IMG/VR virus record: IMGVR_UViG_3300031578_000005
Span: 1-64,000 of that record
Length of the DNA: 64,000 bases
Direction: 5' to 3' (one strand)
DNA from: a virus
Below are positions 51,883 through 59,065 of this stretch, one piece after another. Position 1 is the first letter of the stretch; each line of letters begins with the position of its first letter. The position numbers and the translations under genes are program-made. A model generated the notes under the pieces. It did no database searches and was not told the DNA's origin. It saw nothing but the letters and a program-made list of their open reading frames with translations.

Positions 51883-51956
51883 GGTGCGTTTGGCAAGTTG
51901 GTTAAGCCGTAAGACCTTCAATTTTACATTCATGGGTTCGAGTCCCATACGCACTA
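51883..51956 (+). tRNA. tRNA-Glu-like (TTC, C33)
   Basis: Acceptor GGTGCGT/ACGCACT, anticodon arm TAAGA-CCTTCAA-TTTTA, T arm ATGGG-TTCGAGT-CCCAT. Position 33 is C rather than U. Confidence 0.6.
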
Positions 51957-51962
51957 CGATAT

Positions 51963-52034
51963 GTTCGGTTCGAATAATGGTCAGTTCACAAAATTTTCAA
52001 TTTTGTTATAGCGGTTCAAATCCGCTACCGAGTA
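51963..52034 (+). tRNA. tRNA-Glu (TTC)
   Basis: Anticodon arm CAAAA-TTTTCAA-TTTTG, T arm AGCGG-TTCAAAT-CCGCT; acceptor with two wobble pairs. Confidence 0.75.
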
Positions 52035-52047
52035 CATTTAAAAACAT

Positions 52048-52078
52048 ACGGTTTAGGACCGTTATGGTTTCGACCATA
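52048..52078 (+). pseudogene. tRNA remnant, Leu(TAG)-like
   Basis: An anticodon-arm-like hairpin ACGG-TTTAGGA-CCGT and a T-arm-like hairpin TATGG-TTTCGA-CCATA without acceptor or D arm. Confidence 0.35.
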
Positions 52079-52079
52079 G

Positions 52080-52112
52080 AAGAGTGACGATGTTCGCTAC
52101 TACGTCACTCTT
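52080..52112 (+). terminator. Terminator-like hairpin
   Basis: AAGAGTGACG/CGTCACTCTT 10-bp stem followed by a short T tract. Confidence 0.6.
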
Positions 52113-52125
52113 TAATTTAAAAATC

Positions 52126-52156
52126 TTGACAATACCGCTATTATTTAATACATTTG
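52126..52156 (+). promoter_or_regulatory. Host-type promoter
   Basis: TTG (52126-52128), 20 nt, TACATTTG (52149-52156), before ATG 52174. Confidence 0.65.
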
Positions 52157-52173
52157 CAATAAATCTTGAAATC

Positions 52174-52665
52174 ATGGCATTGGATGTTAATAGTGAAAAG
52201 GGTAAAGAAAGCGTTCGTCAAGAAGCTGAAATGTTAAAAGGTGTTGAAAAATGCTGGAATTATAATGTCGTTGTGACAAATAAAAATAAAGAGGCAATTT
52301 GTGATGGTTTTTTAGTAAAAAAAAGAGAAGTTGTTGCAATATTTGAAAGTAAATGTAGGGACCTATCATATAATGAATTGGAAAATTATGGTTCATGGCT
52401 TATTACATATGATAAAATAAAAACCTGTAAATATTTATCTGAATTATTGAAAGTACCATTTATTGGTTTCTTGTATCTAATCAAAGACAATATCACACTT
52501 TTTTGGAAAATCACTGATTCAGATGGAAAGTACTTATTTGAATTTAATCATAATAAAACATTAACGCAAGAAACAATTAATGGTGGCAAAATATACAGAG
52601 ATAATGCATATTTGCCATTTTCAGAAGCTAAATTTGTTCACAAAGAAGAAATTATGTTTCCATAA
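52174..52665 (+). CDS. PD-(D/E)XK-like nuclease domain protein
   Basis: 163 aa from ATG 52174, chosen because the promoter at 52126-52156 lies inside the longer frame. CDGFLVKKREVVAIFESKCR has the D-x(n)-E-x-K spacing of PD-(D/E)XK nucleases, followed by helices and strands with LITYDKI and FIGFLYLIKDN. It might degrade host DNA or be a homing-type nuclease. No partner gene is obvious. Confidence 0.55.
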   Translation: MALDVNSEKGKESVRQEAEMLKGVEKCWNYNVVVTNKNKEAICDGFLVKKREVVAIFESKCRDLSYNELENYGSWLITYDKIKTCKYLSELLKVPFIGFLYLIKDNITLFWKITDSDGKYLFEFNHNKTLTQETINGGKIYRDNAYLPFSEAKFVHKEEIMFP

Positions 52666-52715
52666 TGAATGATATTACAAACACAATTAATTAATTTGTT
52701 TATAATATAGTACAT

Positions 52716-52786
52716 GGGGAATTGGCGTAAAGGTAGCGTATTTGGCTTACATCCAATTGGCAATAGTTCGATTCTATTATTCCCTA
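52716..52786 (+). tRNA. tRNA-Val (TAC)
   Basis: Acceptor GGGGAAT/ATTCCCT, anticodon loop CTTACAT, T arm AATAG-TTCGATT-CTATT. Confidence 0.75.
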
Positions 52787-52959
52787 CTTCGTCTGGAAAA
52801 TCCAGAAATAAATTAGCAGTTATCGGCTTATTCATCGATAAACATTCGTTATCGGTTATTAAGACGATAAAGCTATCTGGAAAATTCAGATAATTTCACA
52901 AAATCATTGTTTTATTTAAAATAAACTCAGTATATTTATAACTTGTCAGTATAAGACAT

Positions 52960-53093
52960 TAAAACCTCGTTAGGGACTAACGAGTACACGAGTGGAGTAA
53001 AAGTAAGACTTCTAGCTTTTCGGAGCAGTAAGCAAATTGCCGTGAAACTCGAAGCTCAATCCATCACGAAGTGTGGATGGGTAGTTCACATAG
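52960..53093 (+). ncRNA. omega-RNA-like ncRNA 2 (orphan)
   Basis: A structured, less AT-rich segment with a CTCGTTAGGGACTAACGAG hairpin at its left end. It ends GAAGCTCAATCCATC - loop - GGATGGGTAGTTCAC, the same terminal scheme as ncRNA 1. The bases after TTCAC (ATAGGTATCGTCTAAAGG) would be the guide and are the 5' end of the adjoining tRNA-like gene. No transposase or TnpB flanks it. The 5' end is uncertain. Confidence 0.5.
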
Positions 53094-53096
53094 GTA

Positions 53097-53176
53097 TCGT
53101 CTAAAGGTAAGACGCTTCCCGTCCGAGGGAAGAGATGGGAACTGCAGATAAGGTTCAATTCCTCCTGCCTATGCAA
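53097..53176 (+). tRNA. tRNA-like gene, degenerate (Arg CCG or Gly TCC)
   Basis: The D arm CGTC-TAAAGGTAA-GACG and an anticodon-like stem CTTCC/GGAAG with an 8-nt loop CGTCCGAG are present, but the T arm is poor. It abuts ncRNA 2. Could be damaged or intron-like. Confidence 0.4.
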
Positions 53177-53178
53177 AT

Positions 53179-53262
53179 GCTCTTATGGTGCAACTGGAGT
53201 GAGACACAGCAGTCTTAGAAACTGTTTCTTAAATGGTGTGGGTTCGAGTCCCACTAAGAGCA
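53179..53262 (+). tRNA. tRNA-Leu (TAG)
   Basis: Acceptor GCTCTTA/TAAGAGC, anticodon arm GCAGT-CTTAGAA-ACTGT, long variable arm, T arm GTGGG-TTCGAGT-CCCAC. Confidence 0.85.
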
Positions 53263-53939
53263 CAATTTACTTCTAACTTATTATTGATTACATTAATAAC
53301 AATATTTAAATATTTTATTGAGGTTTGTTCTTTGAAATACTTTTGTTGGGAGACATCGATTATACATAATTCAATTCCTTGTTCTAAACAGGCTTGAAAC
53401 TTACGTTGGTCATTATTTTGGATTTGACCTAATTTATCTTCACCAAATATTGGTTCGTAATGGAAAATACCATTAAGTTCAAATGCTAATTTAAGTGAGG
53501 GAATGTAAATATCTAATTCTGAATTGATGGTTGTTTTATTATTGAATAATATTTCTAAATTTCGGTATTGTTTGGTTAATTCAGTTTCAAGATATTGCTC
53601 AAGTTTCGACCTACGATTACCATTTGTTTTGTGTTTATTATTATATGTGGCAGCACATGAACGTGAACAAAAGTGATTGGTAGATTTTTTTTTATCTGAT
53701 AATTGAATCGTAATATTGTTGCCACAATTAGTACATTGAATTATTTCTTTTTTACCTTGTGACGATTGATAACAATTTAATGAACAATATTTACCACTAA
53801 ATTTAGCACTTTTACATGGGATTTGTTTTATTTTACGTTTTGTTAAATAAAAAATATTTGCACAGCCATAACATTTGCATGGTAATTTATCTAATGATTT
53901 TGATGTTAAAAACTCTTGTTCTGTATATAATTTAATCAT
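53229..53939 (-). CDS. EDxHD-like homing endonuclease at tRNA-Leu
   Basis: 236 aa from ATG 53939. Two zinc-ribbon-like Cys pairs (CKCYGC, CSLNCYQ; CTNCGN, CSRSCA) precede a Vsr-like nuclease domain: ELDIYIPSLKLAFELNGIFH, then DKLGQIQNNDQRKFQACLEQ. The catalytic E-L-N-G-x-x-H has Asn where many relatives have Asp. The C-terminal residues (GTRTHTI) come from reading the antisense of tRNA-Leu, indicating invasion next to the tRNA. A late-type motif lies upstream. Confidence 0.75.
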   Translation of the reverse strand: MIKLYTEQEFLTSKSLDKLPCKCYGCANIFYLTKRKIKQIPCKSAKFSGKYCSLNCYQSSQGKKEIIQCTNCGNNITIQLSDKKKSTNHFCSRSCAATYNNKHKTNGNRRSKLEQYLETELTKQYRNLEILFNNKTTINSELDIYIPSLKLAFELNGIFHYEPIFGEDKLGQIQNNDQRKFQACLEQGIELCIIDVSQQKYFKEQTSIKYLNIVINVINNKLEVNCALSGTRTHTI

Positions 53940-53952
53940 ATAATGATGTTTA

Positions 53953-53961
53953 TAATAAATA
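53953..53961 (-). promoter_or_regulatory. Late-type promoter motif
   Basis: GTATTTATTA on the minus strand, 13 nt before ATG 53939. Confidence 0.35.
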
Positions 53962-54088
53962 CTTATAATATTCATTTTCTGTACGTATCATCAGTACAAA
54001 ATTTATCGAAATAAAAAACTGCTTATTCTGGGGGATGATAGTAAGTTCCAGACACTAAGGTAGGGGTGATAGTCTACATAGGCGTAAT

Positions 54089-54162
54089 GGGGTCGTAGCT
54101 CAATTGGCGAGAGCACCGCACTTGCAATGCGGAGGTTAGGGAATCGTGCTCCCTCGACTCCA
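54089..54162 (+). tRNA. tRNA-Ala (TGC)
   Basis: Acceptor GGGGTCG/CGACTCC, anticodon arm CCGCA-CTTGCAA-TGCGG; T-loop ATCGTGC, unusual like that of tRNA-Pro at 49985. Confidence 0.82.
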
Positions 54163-54164
54163 CA

Positions 54165-54195
54165 AATGACTGTAAATCAACAATTTACAGTCATT
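54165..54195 (+). terminator. Inter-tRNA hairpin
   Basis: AATGACTGTAAAT/ATTTACAGTCATT, 13-bp stem; terminator or processing signal. Confidence 0.45.
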
Positions 54196-54216
54196 ATTTA
54201 AAGTAATCATTTACAT

Positions 54217-54303
54217 GGCTCAGTGGTGGAAATGGCAAGACACGCAGGACTTAAAATCCTGTCCACCGAAAGGTGGGTGTGGGTTCGACTCCCATCTGAG
54301 CTA
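54217..54303 (+). tRNA. tRNA-Leu (TAA)
   Basis: Acceptor GGCTCAG/CTGAGCT, anticodon arm CAGGA-CTTAAAA-TCCTG, long variable arm CCACCGAAAGGTGG. Confidence 0.88.
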
Positions 54304-54307
54304 CAAT

Positions 54308-54392
54308 TACCGGATATTGCCAGATAAAATTTTAGTTTATTGATTATCAAATATTTAATAAATTATATTTTACCAGATATTGCCGGATACAT
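54308..54392 (+). repeat. Short direct repeat pair between tRNAs
   Basis: TACCGGATATTGCCAGATA and TACCAGATATTGCCGGATA, about 45 nt apart, enclose an AT-rich spacer. Confidence 0.6.
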
Positions 54393-54466
54393 GGCTCTAT
54401 AACCCAAATGGTAGAGGTGGTGTCTTCAAACGGCATTTGTTTTCAGTTCGAATCTGAATAGAGCTA
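54393..54466 (+). tRNA. tRNA-like, CAA anticodon (Leu?), class I
   Basis: Acceptor GGCTCTA/TAGAGCT, anticodon arm GTGTC-TTCAAAC-GGCAT, T arm TTCAG-TTCGAAT-CTGAA, short variable loop. CAA is a Leu anticodon but Leu tRNAs are class II. Confidence 0.55.
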
Positions 54467-54472
54467 CAACAG

Positions 54473-54481
54473 TATTTATAA
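54473..54481 (+). promoter_or_regulatory. Late-type promoter motif
   Basis: GTATTTATAA, 13 nt before ATG 54495. Confidence 0.4.
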
Positions 54482-54494
54482 TAAAACTAAGGTT

Positions 54495-54980
54495 ATGAAT
54501 TATAAATTATTTTCTTACTTAATGATGATACTGGTGTTTGTATCATATGTTGTATTCATCTGGTCAAGATATGGCATACAAAAATCAATATCTGCCAGTT
54601 ATTATGTATTGCCTGAAAAAATCAATGTGTTATTCACATTATTTTGTTGGGGATTTGCATTTCCTGCGATAATTGTTGCACAAACGCCATTAATGTTTTT
54701 GGCAGGTTCTGCAATTGTTTTTGTTGGTGCTGCCGCAAGATTTAAAGAAAAACTAACAAAATCTGTTCATATGATAAGTGCTACAATTGGTGTTATTTTA
54801 AGTCAGGCATCAATATTTTTTGATTATCACCTGTGGCATCTTAATGCAATATTTGTATTATCGTCATTAATTATATTAGGTGTGCTATATTTTAAACACA
54901 TCGATAAATATATATGGTGGATTGAAATTTTTGCATTTTCAACAATATGTATTGCATTAGGTATTAATTCAATATTTTAA
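54495..54980 (+). CDS. Polytopic membrane protein
   Basis: 161 aa with about five hydrophobic helices (for example LMMILVFVSYVVFIW, LFTLFCWGFAFPAIIVA, AIFVLSSLIILGVLYF). No recognised transport motif. It is a lone gene within the tRNA clusters; a holin is not suggested by its length and topology. Confidence 0.55.
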   Translation: MNYKLFSYLMMILVFVSYVVFIWSRYGIQKSISASYYVLPEKINVLFTLFCWGFAFPAIIVAQTPLMFLAGSAIVFVGAAARFKEKLTKSVHMISATIGVILSQASIFFDYHLWHLNAIFVLSSLIILGVLYFKHIDKYIWWIEIFAFSTICIALGINSIF

Positions 54981-54984
54981 AATA

Positions 54985-55057
54985 CACGTCTTTGTTGTAA
55001 TGGTAGCATAAATCTCTCCAAAAGATTTAGTACTTGTTCGAATCGAGTAAGACGTGC
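54985..55057 (+). tRNA. tRNA-Trp (CCA)
   Basis: Acceptor CACGTCT/AGACGTG, anticodon arm AATCT-CTCCAAA-AGATT. Confidence 0.8.
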
Positions 55058-55124
55058 AAAATAAAGTTTATTGAAACAATTACTTTTGCTGTTCGAGATT
55101 GTTTTTATGTTAAAATAAATGATT

Positions 55125-55475
55125 ATGAATAGCAAAACAGATAATTTTTCAGATATTGAAATAATTAAAATACTTTCAGAGTGTAAATCATTTAGAGAGG
55201 TTTTAATTAAAATCGGTTATAGTAGTAATGGAAGCGGTGGTTATAGTCTACTCAAACAACAATTAAAAAAACGTGGCATTCAAATACCTAAATATCATTA
55301 TTATGGTGATGGAAAAAAACGTAGCTTATATACATTAGATGAAATTTTAGTTGAGAATTCAACATATACTGCAAGAGGTCGATTAAAAAAACGTTTGGTT
55401 AAAGAAGGTATGTTAGAATATAAATGTGTTTCTGATAACACAATACGTAAATGGCTTAAATTATATGAAAAATAA
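55125..55475 (+). pseudogene. Truncated HNH-type homing endonuclease
   Basis: 116 aa from ATG 55125. SFREVLIKIGYSSNGSGGYS and LKKRLVKEGMLEYKC are the HTH-type DNA-binding parts of a common HNH endonuclease family in which the last segment leads into E-Y-K-C-x-x-C and the HNH core. Here the protein ends soon after, with no HNH residues, so only the binding domain remains. Confidence 0.55.
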
Positions 55476-55488
55476 ATGTGCTAATACA

Positions 55489-55562
55489 TGCGTCTATCGT
55501 TCAACGGTAAGACAACTGCTTCCAAACCAGTTAATGAGGGTTCGATTCGTTCCCGGTGTGCT
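55489..55562 (+). tRNA. tRNA-Gly-like (TCC), degenerate
   Basis: Anticodon region AACTGCTTCCAAACCAGTT with an enlarged loop; T arm poorly paired. Probably a decayed tRNA-Gly. Confidence 0.4.
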
Positions 55563-55609
55563 AAATCGAATTTAAATTTTAGTGGAATAATTTCAGCTTT
55601 GATTTTCAT

Positions 55610-55640
55610 TTGTAACAAAACCAATTTTTTTTCGTATATA
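55610..55640 (+). promoter_or_regulatory. TTGTAACA-N15-CGTATATA promoter
   Basis: TTGTAACA (55610-55617), 15 nt, CGTATATA (55633-55640). A host-type promoter, TTTG (55653-55656), 20 nt, TAAATTTG (55677-55684), follows it before ATG 55690. Confidence 0.5.
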
Positions 55641-55689
55641 TTACCAATAATATTTGTTAATTAACACAAAATGATTTAAATTTGCTATT

Positions 55690-56406
55690 ATGTATATAAT
55701 CTCAAAAAAGAAAGATTTTTATGATGGTGTTGTCTCGACAATGGGTATTGATAAGTCTATTGTTTTTAATCGAGATGATGTTGAAATTGGAGAAAATGAA
55801 TATCCAAAATTATTTAGCCACTCCAAAGGTTATTGGAATTCATTAATGAATGATACCATTAATAATTTACATCACCACAATATAAAAAAAGAGCATAAAG
55901 GCGATTATCAAGCATATAACTATTTTGTTATTGGATTTTGTGGAAAACTTTATTTGGGTATGAAGTTATATACAAAAAGTCAGAACATCTTTGATGGTTT
56001 AACAACAAAAATAATTTATGATATTGACTTAATTACTGAAATTATTGAAAACACCGGCTATCGAAGCAATTTAATTGATGAAATTAATTATGTTCGTAAT
56101 TATAATGCATTAGACATTTTTAGAAAATTTAATACACCTGTATTTGTATATGATAATGACTATAACCGAATCTCGATCAATGATAGAAATGAGCATAAGT
56201 TCATTATTAACGCCAATATATACGAATATGAATTTTATAAAATCTTTGATAGTTTTCATGCATTCCAAGAAATTCAAATGTTTATTAGCGGTGTATTGGG
56301 TAGTGGTGAAAAGGAAATAATCAAAATTACAGATAAAGATAAAATCGCTCAACATGGCTTTGACTATAAATATAGTTTTAGAAAAGATAAAGAAAATAAA
56401 AAATAA
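55690..56406 (+). CDS. Conserved phage hypothetical protein
   Basis: 238 aa, starting MYIISKKKDFYDGVVSTMGI. VVIGFCGKLYLGMKL-like and HAFQEIQMFISGVLG segments suggest a globular enzyme or structural protein, but I cannot assign a family. It is preceded by host-type and TTGTAACA-type promoters and ends 7 nt before the tmRNA. Confidence 0.6.
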   Translation: MYIISKKKDFYDGVVSTMGIDKSIVFNRDDVEIGENEYPKLFSHSKGYWNSLMNDTINNLHHHNIKKEHKGDYQAYNYFVIGFCGKLYLGMKLYTKSQNIFDGLTTKIIYDIDLITEIIENTGYRSNLIDEINYVRNYNALDIFRKFNTPVFVYDNDYNRISINDRNEHKFIINANIYEYEFYKIFDSFHAFQEIQMFISGVLGSGEKEIIKITDKDKIAQHGFDYKYSFRKDKENKK

Positions 56407-56413
56407 GTTCTTT

Positions 56414-56776
56414 GGGGGTGACCGGATTTGACAGCATGTTAGACTGGTAATGTAAGCAGGTAGTAGTTGAATCAGGCTACTTTAAAAAGGTTCAAAGTTA
56501 TAAACGCAAACAATTCCGAGGACATTATGTCCATTCCGACTTCACACTTAATTGTGGGAAGAAGTGCATTTGCAGAGAAAACTGAACTCGCATTTGCTGC
56601 ATAGGAAATAACTAATACAGTTAAGAACTCCTGAGTTGAAAGGATAAATTTAATACAGTTTCATGTTTGAACTGGTAGAATCAATCAATACTTTGTCGGT
56701 TTAGAGAAATCGAATAAACCTGTAGAAAACGTATTAATCACATGTGTGGACGTGGGTTCGAATCCCACTACCTCCA
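56414..56776 (+). ncRNA. ssrA: tmRNA
   Basis: Both tRNA-like ends are present: GGGGGTGACCGGATTTGACA at the 5' end (G-x-x-T-T-C/T-G-A-C-A core) and GTGGGTTCGAATCCCACTAC then CTCCA at the 3' end; acceptor GGGGGTG pairs with TACCTCC. The reading frame ends GAA CTC GCA TTT GCT GCA TAG (stop 56602-56604), tag ending ELAFAA. If the resume codon is GCA 56572 the tag is AEKTELAFAA (10 aa); an in-frame GCA at 56506 would give 32 aa. It would release stalled ribosomes and tag products. Confidence 0.88.
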
Positions 56777-56802
56777 CTTAAGTAATTATAAATAAGATGA
56801 TT

Positions 56803-57231
56803 ATGAGTACAGCAAGAAGTAGATTTATTGAAGCGATTGATGTTTGGATTAAGTCTGACGACGGAGAAGCCTACCTTAAAGACGAACGAATTCGACATGA
56901 AATTCAAATTGGAAGATATAAACGTTTTGATGACTGGTTGAAATGCAATGACTTTGATCTGCTAATATATCGACTAATTTTAAAGCATGACATAAGCTAT
57001 CGTGAAAAATATTATCATAATGGATTCGAACCCGGACCAAATAATTTATTACAATTCATTTTTGACTATATCGACAATAAATTCGAACCAATTGCCGTAG
57101 CTGAACTTGATTGCGAATTTTCAAATAATATCTGGTTATTTAAAGGATATTATTTTCAATGTATTTATGGTCAAGGAGCAATATTTAAAATATATAATAA
57201 AGCAGATATGCGAGAAATAATATCAATATAG
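56803..57231 (+). CDS. Hypothetical protein
   Basis: 142 aa from MSTARSRFIEAIDVWIKSDD. Trp/Tyr/Phe-rich (FSNNIWLFKGYYFQCIYGQG). It is close after the tmRNA. Function unknown. Confidence 0.5.
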   Translation: MSTARSRFIEAIDVWIKSDDGEAYLKDERIRHEIQIGRYKRFDDWLKCNDFDLLIYRLILKHDISYREKYYHNGFEPGPNNLLQFIFDYIDNKFEPIAVAELDCEFSNNIWLFKGYYFQCIYGQGAIFKIYNKADMREIISI

Positions 57232-57333
57232 ATGAAAAAAATCAAGCAACAAAAAAACGATGACTGTAATTGTGGTAAGTCAGTTAAAATAACAGAAAGA
57301 AAAAAATTAATATATAAGAACAATAAGAAATGA
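57232..57333 (+). CDS. Small basic peptide
   Basis: 33 aa, Lys-rich, with CNCGK. It begins 1 nt after the previous stop codon. Confidence 0.3.
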   Translation: MKKIKQQKNDDCNCGKSVKITERKKLIYKNNKK

Positions 57334-57383
57334 AAGAAAATTTTAAAGTCTTGTAATGCAACTCAAATGTTGCTACAAGAATA

Positions 57384-57713
57384 ATGAAAGTAAAAAAAAT
57401 TGTAGATTCAACAACAAATCGTTATGTATTCAATCGTGCGTATAAAGAATATTTAGAACGCAAAGGTAAAATTCGTTGCTCTTATTGCCAATTTCATAAA
57501 AATGAAAATGATAATAGAAAATGGTATGGTGGAATAAAACATAATGAATTTTATGATGATATGTTGACATGTTATGGTGGTGTTAAAGAAACTCATACTA
57601 GATATCCTAATTGGAAATTAATTTCTAAAAATAAGAAACAGTGGATGAATAAAGGAATTAAAATCACTGAAAAATATGATTTAAAACGTATTTATATTGA
57701 AATAAAATTTTGA
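57384..57713 (+). CDS. Small HNH-like/Cys protein
   Basis: 109 aa. KGKIRCSYCQFHKNEND and HTRYPNWKLISKNKKQW resemble phage proteins with a CxxC and a conserved R-x-P-N-W-K tail. I cannot confirm a metal site or nuclease residues. Confidence 0.5.
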   Translation: MKVKKIVDSTTNRYVFNRAYKEYLERKGKIRCSYCQFHKNENDNRKWYGGIKHNEFYDDMLTCYGGVKETHTRYPNWKLISKNKKQWMNKGIKITEKYDLKRIYIEIKF

Positions 57714-57723
57714 GGTAATCACA

Positions 57724-57795
57724 TGGCGACATCGTTCAATGATAGGACAGCTCTCTCATAAGGAGTTGATACGAGTTCAATTCTCGTTATCCCAA
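57724..57795 (+). tRNA. tRNA-Met-like (CAT)
   Basis: Anticodon arm GCTCT-CTCATAA-GGAGT and T arm ACGAG-TTCAATT-CTCGT are good; the acceptor stem is poorly paired. Elongator, initiator or Ile(lysidine) cannot be told. Confidence 0.55.
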
Positions 57796-57822
57796 CCATT
57801 GGTCATTTTTGTACTAAGATAG

Positions 57823-57831
57823 TATTTATAT
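57823..57831 (+). promoter_or_regulatory. Late-type promoter motif
   Basis: GTATTTATATTTAAA, 14 nt before ATG 57846. Confidence 0.5.
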
Positions 57832-57845
57832 TTAAAAGTACATTT

Positions 57846-58499
57846 ATGGCAAGAAAGGAAAAAACATATCATTTTATTTACAAAACGACCAATCTATTGA
57901 ATGACAAATATTATTATGGAATGCATTCCACTTATGATTTGAATGATGGATATTTAGGTAGTGGTAAAAGGTTGAGATATTCAATAAATAAACACGGAAA
58001 AGAAAATCATGTTAGAGAAATTATTGAATTTTTACCAAATTATAATGAATTGATTAAAAGAGAAGAAGAAATTGTAAATTTAAATGAAATTGCAAAAGAA
58101 AATTGTTTAAATTTAAGAGTTGGAGGTTCTGGTGGTTTGAATGGATTATCTAAGGAATCGTTAATGAAGATTAGAATTGCATCGTCTAATTATATGAAAA
58201 GTTTGTGGAAAAATGGTGGTGAAGAATATCGAAATAAATTCAGTAAAATTAACACAATAAATCTAACAAATGCACATAAAAACAATAAAATAAAATATGA
58301 TAATTTTAAAAACAGAAAACATCGAAATGAAACGATTGAATTAATGAAAAAAAAGAAAATTGGTTTTGGACGTGGAAGCGATAATTCTCAATATAATACC
58401 TGTTGGGTTACAAGAAACGGAATAAATAAAAAAATAAAAAAAGAGAAACTGTCCGAATTCATTAAATTGGGATGGATTAATGGAAGAAAATTTAAATAA
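57846..58499 (+). CDS. GIY-YIG homing endonuclease (Seg-like)
   Basis: 217 aa. YHFIYKTTNLLNDKYYYGMH is the GIY-YIG core, followed by DGYLGSGKRL and NKHGKENHVREIIEF with the conserved Arg and Glu region. The C-terminus has a GxxWVTxxGIxKKIKKEKLSEF-like DNA-binding module shared with the gene at 60205. It stands alone between tRNA-Met and a minus-strand gene. Confidence 0.8.
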   Translation: MARKEKTYHFIYKTTNLLNDKYYYGMHSTYDLNDGYLGSGKRLRYSINKHGKENHVREIIEFLPNYNELIKREEEIVNLNEIAKENCLNLRVGGSGGLNGLSKESLMKIRIASSNYMKSLWKNGGEEYRNKFSKINTINLTNAHKNNKIKYDNFKNRKHRNETIELMKKKKIGFGRGSDNSQYNTCWVTRNGINKKIKKEKLSEFIKLGWINGRKFK

Positions 58500-58522
58500 T
58501 CCTAAGTTGGCTCTGGTTTAAT

Positions 58523-58960
58523 TTAAAATTTAACAATACAATTTTTATTTTTAAAATCAAAACTTAGACCATTAATATATAATGAACTGCCCTTTTGAAG
58601 ATTTGCGTCATTATCGATAATAAATTTCCATTCGAAGTCATTGATATTTTTTGGTGTTTCTTGTTTTTGTTCATCATTTTGTTTATCAAATAATTTTAAT
58701 AAAAACGTGCCTTCGACGCTTTCAACATCAACAATAAAATTTTCAACCCCCATGTCATTTAACCAGAAAGAAATTCCCCAATTAACAACAATATCACTTT
58801 CAGTAACTTCACTATCAAATTCATTTGTGAATGCACTGTAATTGTAAAAAGATGAATTAGTTAGCCTTTCTTTAAAATGAAATCTATCATCATTCATTAT
58901 ATATGATTCATTGAGAAATTTCTGTATTTCCTCAAAAATTATAGTTTCACTTAACTTCAT
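58523..58960 (-). CDS. Putative packaged protein with LNE leader
   Basis: 145 aa. The leader SETIIFEEIQKFLNESY ends in LNE; the body is acidic and beta-rich (VVNWGISFWLNDMGVENFIV). Similar in architecture to the gene at 48918. A late-type motif lies 16 nt upstream. Confidence 0.5.
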   Translation of the reverse strand: MKLSETIIFEEIQKFLNESYIMNDDRFHFKERLTNSSFYNYSAFTNEFDSEVTESDIVVNWGISFWLNDMGVENFIVDVESVEGTFLLKLFDKQNDEQKQETPKNINDFEWKFIIDNDANLQKGSSLYINGLSFDFKNKNCIVKF

Positions 58961-58976
58961 AACAAATATATTTTAA

Positions 58977-58985
58977 ATATAAATA
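58977..58985 (-). promoter_or_regulatory. Late-type promoter motif
   Basis: GTATTTATAT on the minus strand, 16 nt before 58960. Confidence 0.45.
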
Positions 58986-59019
58986 CTATTAATTCAATTA
59001 AAATTAATATATTTGTTTT

Positions 59020-59052
59020 CTGTAACAAATATAAAAACTTTACGTATATAAT
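59020..59052 (+). promoter_or_regulatory. CTGTAACA-N15-CGTATATAA promoter
   Basis: CTGTAACA (59020-59027), 15 nt, CGTATATAA from 59043, 14 nt or so before the RNA ligase start at 59066. One mismatch to the family consensus. Confidence 0.5.
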
Positions 59053-59065
59053 TTAAACATTAAAA

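Noticed and set aside
51881-52087. Protein-coding frame over tRNA genes
   Set aside because: The frame reads through tRNA-Glu genes and is explained by them.
53997-54080. Third omega-RNA-like 3' end (GGGTGATAGTCTACATAGG)
   Set aside because: It resembles GGGTGGTAGTTCAC but lacks the GAAGC arm and a good stem; too weak to annotate.
56402-56414. boxA before the tmRNA (AGTTCTTTGG)
   Set aside because: Differs from TGTTCTTTGA at two bases and overlaps the tmRNA start.
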